NCBI RefSeq assembly: GCF_003065425.1
Contig: NZ_CP026949.1
Location: 1 to 64,000 of the forward strand
DNA: 64,000 nt
Source: Mycetocola zhujimingii
GTDB taxonomy: Bacteria; Actinomycetota; Actinomycetes; Actinomycetales; Microbacteriaceae
Direction of reading: 5' to 3'
Shown: positions 11,738 to 18,959 of the stretch, in pieces
Layout of the letters: each line of letters opens with the position of its first letter
Numbering within the stretch: position 1 is the stretch's first letter
The notes under the pieces: model-generated
What the model was told of the DNA's origin: nothing
What the model saw: only the letters and a program-made list of their open reading frames with translations
Database searches by the model: none
Program-made: the position numbers and the translations under genes

Positions 11738-12187
11738 ATGGACATCCGGGTAGCGGCCTATGGCGTAATCATCCGAGGGGAGCACATTCTCCTGGCGCAC
11801 TGGAATGCCTCGGGGCGCAGCGGGTGGACCCTGCCCGGTGGCGGTATCGACCCCGGCGAGGATCCTGCGGATGCCGCGGTTCGCGAAATCCGAGAGGAGA
11901 CCGGGTATACCGCTGAACTCGATCGACTCCTCGGCGTGAACTCACTCCTCGTCCCGGCAGCGCAGCGTTCTGACCCGTCGGCGGGGGTGCCCCTCCACGC
12001 GCTCCGGGTGGTGTACACGGCACACGTCACTGGTGGAGAGCTCACCAACGAGATCGGCGGCTCCACCGACCGGGCGGACTGGTTCCCGCTCGCGAGCCTG
12101 GGCGAGCTGGATACCGTCGGCCTTGTGGACGTCGCGCTTGAGATGCTTCAACAGCCGCAGACCGGAGCAGCGGCCGACCTGAGCTAG
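11738..12187 (+). CDS. NUDIX hydrolase
   Basis: This 149-residue protein hydrolyses a nucleoside-diphosphate-linked substrate, not predictable from sequence. The Nudix box runs from GGGIDPGEDPADAAVREIREE (about 39-60), with the REIREE metal-binding glutamates. The ATG at 11738 is preferred over an in-frame start at 11654: TACATT at 11726-11731 lies six bases upstream, fitting a leaderless promoter, and the upstream residues do not belong to the fold. The stop overlaps by 4 bases the end of the convergent gene. Confidence 0.86.
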   Translation: MDIRVAAYGVIIRGEHILLAHWNASGRSGWTLPGGGIDPGEDPADAAVREIREETGYTAELDRLLGVNSLLVPAAQRSDPSAGVPLHALRVVYTAHVTGGELTNEIGGSTDRADWFPLASLGELDTVGLVDVALEMLQQPQTGAAADLS

Positions 12188-12615
12188 TCGGTCGGCTCGA
12201 TGACGAGCTCGTCGTCATCCTCCTCGGCCGGTTCGAACCGGCGCCCGCTAATGGATTCCGGGGTGACCTCGACGACAGCATCCCTCCGGCCACGGATGAA
12301 GGGGTCGCGAAGCTGAGGGGAAATCCTCGCGAGCTCATCCGGCTCGTCGTCGAGCCTCCGGGCGCGCCCGTGCACGATCACGCTCCAGGCCGAACCTTCA
12401 CCAATTTCATCGGCTTCGAAGAGCACGGCGGCGTTGACCGTGAGGGCGGCAAGTTTGTCGCCGGGAATGGTGCGGAAGTAAATCGAGCCGTCAACCACGG
12501 TGTGTGACACCGGATGAATGCTGGCCACGCTCCCAACCGCTGTCACGATCCTGCCCACCAGCGCGTCAGCCACCAGTTGCATTGATTGCTCTTCGGTCAG
12601 TTCCGTGGTCGGCAT
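12184..12615 (-). CDS. Pyridoxamine 5'-phosphate oxidase-type FMN-binding protein
   Basis: A 143-residue single split-barrel protein of the PNPOx-like/flavin-reductase superfamily: SIHPVSHTVVDGSIYFRT, then GDKLAALTVNAAVLFEADEI and WSVIVHGRARRLDDE are the usual strands. Many members bind FMN or F420 and act as small oxidoreductases, but the substrate is unknown. It ends in an acidic tail. ATG 12615 has an AAAGGAG ribosome site; the upstream in-frame ATG at 12660 lacks one. It converges on the NUDIX gene with a 4-base overlap. Confidence 0.78.
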   Translation of the reverse strand: MPTTELTEEQSMQLVADALVGRIVTAVGSVASIHPVSHTVVDGSIYFRTIPGDKLAALTVNAAVLFEADEIGEGSAWSVIVHGRARRLDDEPDELARISPQLRDPFIRGRRDAVVEVTPESISGRRFEPAEEDDDELVIEPTD

Positions 12616-12689
12616 GGTGGCTCCTTTGGTGAACTCGGCGTGGGCGTCATTGTGACCCATGCGTCGTTGATGCGACAGGGGTTAACGCA

Positions 12690-12721
12690 ACAATGGCCGG
12701 CCCCGAAGGACCGGCCATTGT
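12690..12721 (-). terminator. Hairpin terminator of the 12733-13263 gene
   Basis: Perfect 10-base arms CAATGGCCGG and CCGGCCATTG around a 10-base loop, 12 bases beyond the reverse-strand stop. A short T-containing run (TTGCGTTAAC) follows on the reverse strand. Confidence 0.65.
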
Positions 12722-12732
12722 TGTCGAAGACG

Positions 12733-13263
12733 TTAGAGGTTGGGCAGAGCCGGCTCTTCGTCGGCGACCCAGAGTTCATCGTCCGCACGGAATGTCTGCC
12801 AGACGGCGTATGCGACACCCGCAGCGGCCAGAACGCCAACACCAACGGCGATGACGTTGCCGGCGCTCGTTGACTTCTTCTTCGGAGCAGGCGTCGTGGC
12901 CTTCTGCAGCCGCTCCAGTGCGGAGCGGACGCGAGTGTCCTTCGCAATGTCGCTGATCGACAGGACAGAACCAACAACCCCGCCGATTGCCGGGAGGACT
13001 GCCTTGTCCAGGCCGTGCTTTGCGGTATCGACGATTCCGCGTGATGCGGCGTATCCGCGGTCGACGACAGGCTGAACGCGGTGCTCGTATGTGCTCACCA
13101 CGGTCGGTACTACCTGCTCACGACCATATGCAGCCAGTTGCCTCGACGCTTCGCGGGCGACGTGGTTGGCGTGGTCAAGGATCTCCTGCTGTGAGCGCCA
13201 CAGTTCGTTGGCGTCCCCCTTGAGCCGCTTGAGTTCCTTCTTACGCTTGCGTGACAGGCTCAC
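12733..13263 (-). CDS. Conserved hypothetical protein with one C-terminal membrane helix
   Basis: I do not recognise a characterised family. The 176-residue protein starts with a strongly basic segment (SRKRKKELKRLKGD) and an amphipathic helical region (about 20-130) with apolipoprotein-like heptads. A Lys/Pro/Thr linker follows, then one hydrophobic helix (about 140-160, AVGVGVLAAAGVAYAVW) and an acidic tail. GTG at 13263 is chosen because GGAGGT lies 5 bases upstream; an ATG at 13374 would give unconserved residues and overlap the divergent cyclophilin gene. Proteins like this are sometimes labelled DNA helicase by error; nothing here supports that. Confidence 0.7.
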   Translation of the reverse strand: MSLSRKRKKELKRLKGDANELWRSQQEILDHANHVAREASRQLAAYGREQVVPTVVSTYEHRVQPVVDRGYAASRGIVDTAKHGLDKAVLPAIGGVVGSVLSISDIAKDTRVRSALERLQKATTPAPKKKSTSAGNVIAVGVGVLAAAGVAYAVWQTFRADDELWVADEEPALPNL

Positions 13264-13367
13264 CGCTGACCTCCATTTATCTCGTTCGTACGCGACAGGA
13301 CTCCATCTTGCCACCGAATGGCCTGAACGCCACCTGACAGGCTCAGTGGATGTGTAAGAATTGGGGC

Positions 13368-13910
13368 ATGTCAAAGCACACCGCTGTCGCCACCCTTCAC
13401 ACCAACTACGGAGATATCAAGGTCAACCTCTTCGGTGACCACGCCCCCAAGACGGTTAAGAACTTTGTTGGCCTCGCGACCGGTGAGATTGACTGGACCG
13501 ACGAAAAGACCGGCGAATCCAAGAAGGGCACCCCGCTCTACAACGGTGTGATCTTCCACCGGATCATCCCCGGATTCATGGTCCAGGGCGGCGACCCGCT
13601 CGGCAACGGAACCGGTGGCCCCGGCTACAAGTTCGACGATGAGATCAACCCGGAACTCAACTTCAACGAGCCGTACATGCTCGCCATGGCAAACGCAGGA
13701 ACCGTCGGTGGCAAGGGCACGAACGGTTCGCAGTTCTTCATCACCGTTGGCGCAACCAGCTGGCTCCAGGGTAAGCACACCATCTTCGGCGCAGTCGAGG
13801 ATGAGGCAAGCCGCAAGGTCGTCGACAAGCTCGCCGAGGTTCCGCGCGACGCTCGCGACCGTCCTCTCGACGACATCGTCATCGAGAGCATCACGGTCAC
13901 CGACGCCTAA
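13368..13910 (+). CDS. Cyclophilin-type peptidyl-prolyl cis-trans isomerase
   Basis: This 180-residue cytoplasmic cyclophilin catalyses prolyl isomerisation during folding. The active-site segments are all present: FHRIIPGFMVQGGDP (Arg and Phe/Met/Gln residues), MANAGTVGGKGTNGSQFFIT, and the W of SWLQGKHTIFG. There is no signal peptide, so it is the cytosolic type. The ATG at 13368 is preferred over one at 13350 because a TAAGAAT -10-like element ends six bases before it. The conserved actinobacterial neighbour is the rhomboid gene downstream. Confidence 0.93.
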   Translation: MSKHTAVATLHTNYGDIKVNLFGDHAPKTVKNFVGLATGEIDWTDEKTGESKKGTPLYNGVIFHRIIPGFMVQGGDPLGNGTGGPGYKFDDEINPELNFNEPYMLAMANAGTVGGKGTNGSQFFITVGATSWLQGKHTIFGAVEDEASRKVVDKLAEVPRDARDRPLDDIVIESITVTDA

Positions 13911-13934
13911 CACGCTGTCGGCTGCGGTCGCTCG

Positions 13935-14783
13935 ATGACCTCGAACTCCCCTCCCCCGGTTCAACGCAACAACTTTTGCTACCGGCATCCTGACCGCCAG
14001 AGCTTCGTGCTCTGCCAGCGGTGCGGACGAACCGTGTGTGGGGAGTGCCAGACGCCCGGTGCCGTCGGGGTCATCTGCCCCGAGTGCATGAATGAGCAGC
14101 GCAAGAGCACGCCTCGTACCCGAAACCGCGCCGCGTTCTTCCGCAGCTCGAACGACAAGCCGGTGGTGACATACGTCATCCTCGCGGTGACTGCGCTGGT
14201 GTTCCTCCTCCAGTTGATCCCTGGCCTCGGCATCACCGAACGGCTGCTGTACGCCGGCGTCTACTCGTCCCCCATGGCTTTCGAGCCGTGGCGGATGCTG
14301 ACGACGGCACTCGTGCATTCGCAGAACTTCATCCTGCATGTCGGTCTCAACATGTATTCGCTGTGGCTGTTCGGCCAGGCGCTCGAGCCCATGCTCGGTC
14401 GGGCACGCTTCCTGACGCTGTACCTGATCTCGGCGTTCGCTGGATCTCTCGGGGTGCTGTTCCTGTCGGTACCCAACCAGGCAGTCGTGGGAGCATCCGG
14501 TGCCATCTTCGGCCTGATGGGTGCGTTCCTTGTCATCCAGCGCAAGCTGGGCGGAAACATGAATGGTCTTCTGGTGCTGGTGGGTATCAACCTCGTCATC
14601 GGGTTCATACCGGGCACCAACGTTGCCTGGCAGGCTCACGTTGGCGGTCTTATCGGCGGCGCCCTGGTCGGTCTGATCTACGTCTCAACCCGCGGTGTGC
14701 GCCAAAAGGGGCTTCAGATCGCCCTCATCGTCGCACTTTCCGTGGTTCTTGTCGCACTCAGCCTCGTCCGTTTCGCGATCTGA
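13935..14783 (+). CDS. Rhomboid-family intramembrane serine protease
   Basis: This 282-residue membrane protease cleaves helices within the bilayer. An N-terminal zinc-ribbon/B-box-like segment with paired Cys residues (about 15-55: CYRHPD, CQRCGR, CGECQ, CPEC) precedes six or more membrane helices. Catalytic Ser188 sits in GASGAIFG and His235 in WQAHVGG, the expected dyad; the HVGLNMYSLW helix matches the family. The substrate is unknown. It lies 24 bases after the cyclophilin gene and is probably cotranscribed. Confidence 0.9.
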   Translation: MTSNSPPPVQRNNFCYRHPDRQSFVLCQRCGRTVCGECQTPGAVGVICPECMNEQRKSTPRTRNRAAFFRSSNDKPVVTYVILAVTALVFLLQLIPGLGITERLLYAGVYSSPMAFEPWRMLTTALVHSQNFILHVGLNMYSLWLFGQALEPMLGRARFLTLYLISAFAGSLGVLFLSVPNQAVVGASGAIFGLMGAFLVIQRKLGGNMNGLLVLVGINLVIGFIPGTNVAWQAHVGGLIGGALVGLIYVSTRGVRQKGLQIALIVALSVVLVALSLVRFAI

Positions 14784-14830
14784 CCGGCCCCTGCGCGGCG
14801 GGGAACCTTTACCGGGGTAGAATCATGCCT

Positions 14831-15076
14831 ATGGCACGCGAGAAGACGAAGAGCACCCAAACGCCCACGAGCGCGCAGCGATCCGGCGAGCAGGCCCCGA
14901 ACCCGGTCTGGTTCAAGCCGGTGATGTTCGGCTTCATGCTCGTCGGCCTCATCTGGATCATCGTGTTCTACGTCAGCCAGGGCGCGCTGCCGATCGCGGC
15001 TCTCGAGTCCTGGAACATCGTGGTCGGTTTCGGAATCGCGTTCATCGGCTTCCTGATGACCACGCGCTGGCGCTAA
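14831..15076 (+). CDS. crgA: Cell division protein CrgA
   Basis: CrgA is a small two-helix membrane protein that bridges FtsZ and peptidoglycan synthases in actinobacterial division. The 81-residue protein has a basic, polar N-terminus (MAREKTKS...), the conserved NPVWFKPVMFG entry to helix 1, a Gly/Leu-rich turn, and helix 2 ending TTRWR at the C-terminus. TAGAAT at 14818-14823 ends seven bases before ATG 14831, so I take this as a leaderless start; ATG 14825 directly abuts the -10 and is less likely. Confidence 0.9.
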   Translation: MAREKTKSTQTPTSAQRSGEQAPNPVWFKPVMFGFMLVGLIWIIVFYVSQGALPIAALESWNIVVGFGIAFIGFLMTTRWR

Positions 15077-15092
15077 CCAGCTTTTCCCACAG

Positions 15093-15134
15093 TCACCCGT
15101 TGCCCGGCGTCGCCGCCGCGCAACGGGTGATTTT
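15093..15134 (+). terminator. Terminator of crgA
   Basis: Arms TCACCCGTTG and CAACGGGTGA (15093-15102 and 15121-15130) pair perfectly and are followed by TTTT. Confidence 0.8.
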
Positions 15135-15172
15135 GCGTTAACGACCGAATGCAGAAAAATCCCGGGTCAAAG

Positions 15173-15238
15173 TTATTAACACCCTTATTAACACTGTGGA
15201 CAATTACACCGGTGTAATTATCCCCAGCCTGTGGATAA
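15173..15238. repeat. Direct repeats, 18-base palindrome and DnaA box upstream of the sortase gene
   Basis: TTATTAACAC occurs twice (15173-15182, 15185-15194). A perfect palindrome of nine-base arms AATTACACC/GGTGTAATT occupies 15202-15219. A perfect reverse DnaA box TGTGGATAA lies at 15230-15238, and TGTGGA also occurs just before the palindrome and again just after the box. The element fills the gap between the crgA terminator and the sortase promoter. Confidence 0.75.
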
Positions 15239-15304
15239 CTGTGTGGAGAACCCGGTGGAAAGCGACAGGGTGGCCTGTCACTTGCTGCGGATAGAATGGC
15301 CCGC

Positions 15305-16111
15305 ATGCCTTCGACCGCCCCAGCAGTGCCTGACACCGCGGCTGGCCGACGGTTGCGTGCGCCAGCGAAATCACCGCGGCCCCGATCACGGATCAGTATC
15401 GTGGGCGTGATCGGAGAACTCCTGATCACAGCCGGAGTTTTGGTCATGCTCTTCCTCGTCTGGCAACTGTGGCTGAACGACGCCATAGAGCGCGCGGCTC
15501 AAGACAGTGAGGCGGCGGAACTCAGCGAGCAGTGGGCGTCGAGCATGCCGACGACGGTGCCGAGTCCCGCAGAGAGTAATCCACAACCTGTGGATTACGG
15601 CGAGCCGCTTATCCTTCCGCAGCCGGGCGACGCCGAGACTTTCGCCATCATGCACGTTCCGCGATTCGGCCCGGATTACGCCGCCAAGATCGCGGGCGGT
15701 GTTTCCAAGGCGCGCACGCTCGATCCCCTGGGAATCGGGCATTATCCGGATACGCAGATGCCGGGTGAGGTCGGTAACTTCGCGATCGCCGGTCACCGCA
15801 ACACGCACGGCAAGCCGCTGAACTCCATCGGCTCGCTCCAGGTGGGTGACGCGATAGTCATCCAGGTGGAGGACGGCTGGTACACCTATCGGTATCGCAC
15901 CACGGAGTACGTGAAGCCATCGGGGGTCGGGGTCCTTGACCCGGTGCCGCAGTCCGATGGTGTTGTGGCCACCGATTCCATCATCACGCTGACGAGTTGC
16001 AACCCGGTCTTCTCGCAAGCCGAGCGGATTGTCGCCTACGGCGTGTTCGAATCCTGGACTCCTGTGTCGGCTGGTCCGCCGGCGGCACTCACCGAATCTC
16101 TGGAGGGCTGA
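15305..16111 (+). CDS. Class E sortase
   Basis: Sortases cleave a C-terminal LxxTG-type signal and attach the protein to the cell wall. This 268-residue protein has a basic N-terminus, one membrane helix (about 36-58), a Pro-rich linker and a sortase domain with His164 in AGHRNTHG, Cys232 in TLTSCNP and Arg241 in AERIVAYG, the complete catalytic triad; the sequence pattern is that of class E. TAGAAT at 15292-15297 overlaps an upstream ATG at 15296 and lies seven bases before ATG 15305, so the latter is the likely leaderless start. A candidate substrate is the GH20 protein at 36588. Confidence 0.9.
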   Translation: MPSTAPAVPDTAAGRRLRAPAKSPRPRSRISIVGVIGELLITAGVLVMLFLVWQLWLNDAIERAAQDSEAAELSEQWASSMPTTVPSPAESNPQPVDYGEPLILPQPGDAETFAIMHVPRFGPDYAAKIAGGVSKARTLDPLGIGHYPDTQMPGEVGNFAIAGHRNTHGKPLNSIGSLQVGDAIVIQVEDGWYTYRYRTTEYVKPSGVGVLDPVPQSDGVVATDSIITLTSCNPVFSQAERIVAYGVFESWTPVSAGPPAALTESLEG

Positions 16112-16113
16112 TC

Positions 16114-16272
16114 ATGTACGCCGCGCTCTGGCGCGCCCTTCCCGGACCGGTGTGGGTGCGCATTCTCATCATGATCATTCTGATCGCTGTAGTTTTGTAT
16201 GTGTTGGCGACGTGGGTGTTCCCCTGGGTGCAGAGCATCGTCGACACTCAGGAAGTAACCGTTGAAGAGTAG
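16114..16272 (+). CDS. Small single-pass membrane protein
   Basis: This 52-residue protein has one strong hydrophobic helix (about 15-38, VRILIMIILIAVVLYVLATWVF) and a short acidic tail. The ATG at 16114 lies two bases after the sortase stop with GGAGGG as ribosome site inside the sortase end. It is cotranscribed with sortase and the downstream amidotransferase (8-base gap). Function is unknown; position and size are conserved in related actinobacteria as far as I recall. Confidence 0.78.
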   Translation: MYAALWRALPGPVWVRILIMIILIAVVLYVLATWVFPWVQSIVDTQEVTVEE

Positions 16273-16280
16273 AGGCTGAC

Positions 16281-16928
16281 GTGACTCGTGTACTTGTGAT
16301 CGATAACTACGACAGCTTTGTCTACACATTGAACGGGTATCTCCTTCAGCTCGGTGCTGAAACCGACGTGATCCGTAACGATATGTTCCGACCGGAGGAT
16401 GCTGCAGCGCGCATCGCCGAATACGACGGCGTCCTGGTCTCACCCGGCCCAGGATCCCCCGCGGACGCGGGCGTTTCCATTCCGGTTGTGAAGGCCGCAC
16501 TCCGCGCGGGCACGCCATTGCTCGGCGTCTGCCTCGGCCATCAGGCGATCGCCGAAGCGTTCGGTGCCACCGTGACCAACGCAGACGAACTCATGCACGG
16601 CAAGACGTCGCTGATCGAGCACGACGACAGCGCCTTCTACGCCGGCGTGCCCCAGCCGTTCACTGCCACGCGCTACCACTCGCTCGCTGTCGTCAATGGC
16701 ACAGTGCCCGACGAACTCGTTGTCACCAGCCAGACCGGGGGCGGCGTGATCATGGGACTCAGGCATGCTGACGCCCCGATTTACGGCGTGCAGTTCCACC
16801 CCGAGAGCGTGCTCACACAGGGCGGGTACCTGATGCTCGGAAACTGGCTCGCCACGGCGGGCCTCCCGGAAGCGGCGGAGACAGCCAAGGGGCTGACTCC
16901 ACTCGTCCCGACGGAGTCAGCAGCCTGA
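16281..16928 (+). CDS. pabA: Aminodeoxychorismate/anthranilate synthase glutamine amidotransferase subunit
   Basis: This class I amidotransferase supplies ammonia from glutamine to a chorismate-using synthase. The 215-residue protein starts VLVIDNYDSFVYTLNGYL, has the oxyanion segment SPGPGSP, nucleophile Cys84 in GVCLGHQ, and the His173/Glu175 pair in QFHPESV. Start is GTG 16281 with AGAGG upstream. The partner large subunit is not in the window; near the origin in actinobacteria this copy is usually called pabA or trpG-like, and the folate versus tryptophan assignment is not settled by sequence. Confidence 0.9.
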   Translation: MTRVLVIDNYDSFVYTLNGYLLQLGAETDVIRNDMFRPEDAAARIAEYDGVLVSPGPGSPADAGVSIPVVKAALRAGTPLLGVCLGHQAIAEAFGATVTNADELMHGKTSLIEHDDSAFYAGVPQPFTATRYHSLAVVNGTVPDELVVTSQTGGGVIMGLRHADAPIYGVQFHPESVLTQGGYLMLGNWLATAGLPEAAETAKGLTPLVPTESAA

Positions 16929-17122
16929 TTCGAGGCCCAGAGTTCCGCGGTTTTCCGCGGTATTTGGTCGCGTGATACTCCCCTGCCCGCGGGGTGTCAA
17001 CCCCGGCCCTTAAGCTTGCCGTTCGCCGCCGCTGCCGTCAGGATTCTTGTCACACGACTCGAGACCCTCACGCCGCTTTTCACTCTGAACCGCGGCTCGG
17101 TCTCCTCCTAGGAGGAAGAATC

Positions 17123-17758
17123 ATGACACAAACCTCAACCGGTACAGACGACGCATCCACCACCGACCGGGTCCGCGAGGCCGGAGGCCACGTGGCTTCA
17201 ACTGCCGCTGACGGGGCTTCGAATGTGAAGCAGGAGGTCGGTACGCAGGCAAAGAACCTCGTTGGTGAAGTCCGCTCGCAGCTGACGACGCAGGTCTCCA
17301 CCCAGCAGGAGCGCGCCGCAGGCGGTATTCGGACGATGAGCGAGCAGCTCCGTTCGATGGCAGACTCCTCCGAGACCAGCGGAGTTGCAACGAGCCTCGT
17401 CTCACAGGCAGCCTCGCGCGCCGAAGGCGTCGCCGGATGGCTGGAGAGCCGTGACCCCGCCGGCCTGCTCGATGACGTCAAGAGCTTCGCTCGCCGTCGT
17501 CCAGGCGTATTCATCGCTGCCGCAGCTGGCGCGGGAATCGTCGTTGGTCGTCTCGCCAAGTCGCTTGCCGCCGGAAACGACGACTCGACCTCGACTTCGA
17601 GCTCAGCGACCACGGTAACGCCGCAGGCATCCACGCAGACGTTTGACGCTGCACCGCCCGCGACCGACCTGGGCTACGTGGCACCGCCCGCGTACAGCGA
17701 CACTCCCACGTACGCCGACACGGCGACCGAGTACGGCGATTCCGGTGACGTCCGATGA
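17123..17758 (+). CDS. Envelope/stress-associated hypothetical protein, first gene of a trio
   Basis: The 211-residue protein has a polar amphipathic N-terminal two-thirds (helical, apolipoprotein-like; 1-125), a short hydrophobic glycine/alanine segment (about 133-155, RRPGVFIAAAAGAGIVVGRLAKSL, typical of YqjD/ElaB-like anchors), and a Ser/Thr/Pro/Tyr-rich disordered tail. I know no function. A strong GGAGGAAG site precedes ATG 17123; the long upstream extension of the frame is rejected. Its stop overlaps the next gene as ATGA, so three genes form an operon. Confidence 0.75.
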   Translation: MTQTSTGTDDASTTDRVREAGGHVASTAADGASNVKQEVGTQAKNLVGEVRSQLTTQVSTQQERAAGGIRTMSEQLRSMADSSETSGVATSLVSQAASRAEGVAGWLESRDPAGLLDDVKSFARRRPGVFIAAAAGAGIVVGRLAKSLAAGNDDSTSTSSSATTVTPQASTQTFDAAPPATDLGYVAPPAYSDTPTYADTATEYGDSGDVR

Positions 17759-18168
17759 CCGATCCATACGTACCGGATCCGAACGGAAAGACTGAATCCC
17801 TCGGCCAGCTGCTTGGCGAGGTGTCGAAAGACATCTCGACTCTCTTCCGCCAGGAAGTGGAACTCGCGAAGGCAGAACTCTCCGATTCAGCCAAGAAGGC
17901 CGGAAAGGGTGCTGGAATGTTCGGCGGCGCAGGCGTCGCTGGATTCCTCGCCCTGATGTTCCTGTCCATTGCGCTGTGGTGGGGCCTTGGCTACCTGATG
18001 GGCAACGTCTGGTCGGCTCTGATTGTTGCGGTCATCTGGGGAATCGTTGCTGCGATTCTCGCGATGCGCGGCAAGAAGGAAGTCGAAGAGATCCAGGGTG
18101 CGCCCAAGACCGCAGAAACACTGAAAAAAGTGCCAGATGCATTCAAGACAAGTGAGGACCAGAGATGA
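17755..18168 (+). CDS. Phage-holin-3-like (Actinobacterial Holin-X) membrane protein
   Basis: The 137-residue protein has an amphipathic N-terminal helix (SLGQLLGEVSKDISTLFRQEVELAKAEL), a Gly/Ala-rich helix (about 55-80) and a second helix (about 84-103), then a charged C-terminus. This is the holin superfamily III / DUF1469 pattern. Despite the name such chromosomal copies are not lysis proteins. ATGA overlaps with both neighbours show tight translational coupling. Confidence 0.82.
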   Translation: MTDPYVPDPNGKTESLGQLLGEVSKDISTLFRQEVELAKAELSDSAKKAGKGAGMFGGAGVAGFLALMFLSIALWWGLGYLMGNVWSALIVAVIWGIVAAILAMRGKKEVEEIQGAPKTAETLKKVPDAFKTSEDQR

Positions 18169-18839
18169 CCAACGATCCCGAAGCAATCCGTCAGGACATT
18201 GAGGAAACACGCCGTGAGCTCGGCAACGACGTCGACGCGCTGGCCGACAAGGTAAGCCCGTCGAGCATTGCCCAGCGCCAGACCGAAAAGGTCAAGGGCT
18301 TTGGCCGCCGAGTCAGGGACAACGTCATGGGTGTCGCAGACAGTGCGGGCTCGCACCTGAGCGACGCAGCCTCACACGTCGGTGGCGCTGCATCCAACGC
18401 GGGCAGCATGCCATCCGCAGCCGTGAACAAGGCCAAGGGTAACCCTCTTGCCGTCGGCGTCATCGCCTTCGGTGCCGGCCTGCTCGCCGCGTCGCTGATC
18501 CCGGCGTCGAACGCTGAGAAGCAGCTTGCCCAGACCGCCAAGGACAAGGCCGCCCCCCTCGTTGACGACCTCAAGGAGACCGCTAAGGGTGTCGCCGAGG
18601 ACCTCAAGGAACCGGCAATGGATGCTGCCCAGTCCGTCAAGGGCGTGGCCACCGAGGCTGTTTCGAACGTCAAGGGCGACGCACAGTCGCAGACCGAGGA
18701 CATCCGCGGCGGGTCTGACGACTCGTCATCCGATGCACAGTCGGACACGGCGACGTACTCCGCCGAGGGTTACGTTTCGGCCGACGGCGGCGGAATGCCC
18801 ACGACGACTGACTACTCGCGCGACGACACGCTGCGATAG
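18165..18839 (+). CDS. DUF3618 protein
   Basis: The N-terminus (PEAIRQDIEETRRELGNDVDALADKVSP) is the DUF3618 signature. A basic segment, a short hydrophobic helix (about 95-113, AVGVIAFGAGLLAASLIPA) and a long Ala/Lys/Asp-rich amphipathic stretch with an acidic Ser/Asp tail follow. With the two preceding genes it forms the widespread holin-X/DUF3618 cassette thought to act at the membrane; function is not established. The downstream terminator closes the operon. Confidence 0.85.
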   Translation: MTNDPEAIRQDIEETRRELGNDVDALADKVSPSSIAQRQTEKVKGFGRRVRDNVMGVADSAGSHLSDAASHVGGAASNAGSMPSAAVNKAKGNPLAVGVIAFGAGLLAASLIPASNAEKQLAQTAKDKAAPLVDDLKETAKGVAEDLKEPAMDAAQSVKGVATEAVSNVKGDAQSQTEDIRGGSDDSSSDAQSDTATYSAEGYVSADGGGMPTTTDYSRDDTLR

Positions 18840-18854
18840 AACCGTCTGACACAG

Positions 18855-18896
18855 AAGCGGTGGCTGGGACTCAGGTCCCGGCCACCGCTTTCATTT
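18855..18896 (+). terminator. Terminator of the DUF3618 operon
   Basis: Arms starting AAGCGGTGGC and ending GCCACCGCTT, extended by TGGGAC/GTCCCG around a TCAG-type loop, are followed by TCATTT. Strong, long stem. Confidence 0.85.
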
Positions 18897-18959
18897 GCCA
18901 TGACATCCGCTCGCGTGGCCGTCTGGTGACGGTAACCCGGACGGACGACGGCGGGAGAG

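Noticed and set aside
17755-18168. Prophage remnant suggested by the holin-like protein
   Set aside because: No other phage gene is nearby; the gene belongs to a chromosomal cassette widespread in actinobacteria.
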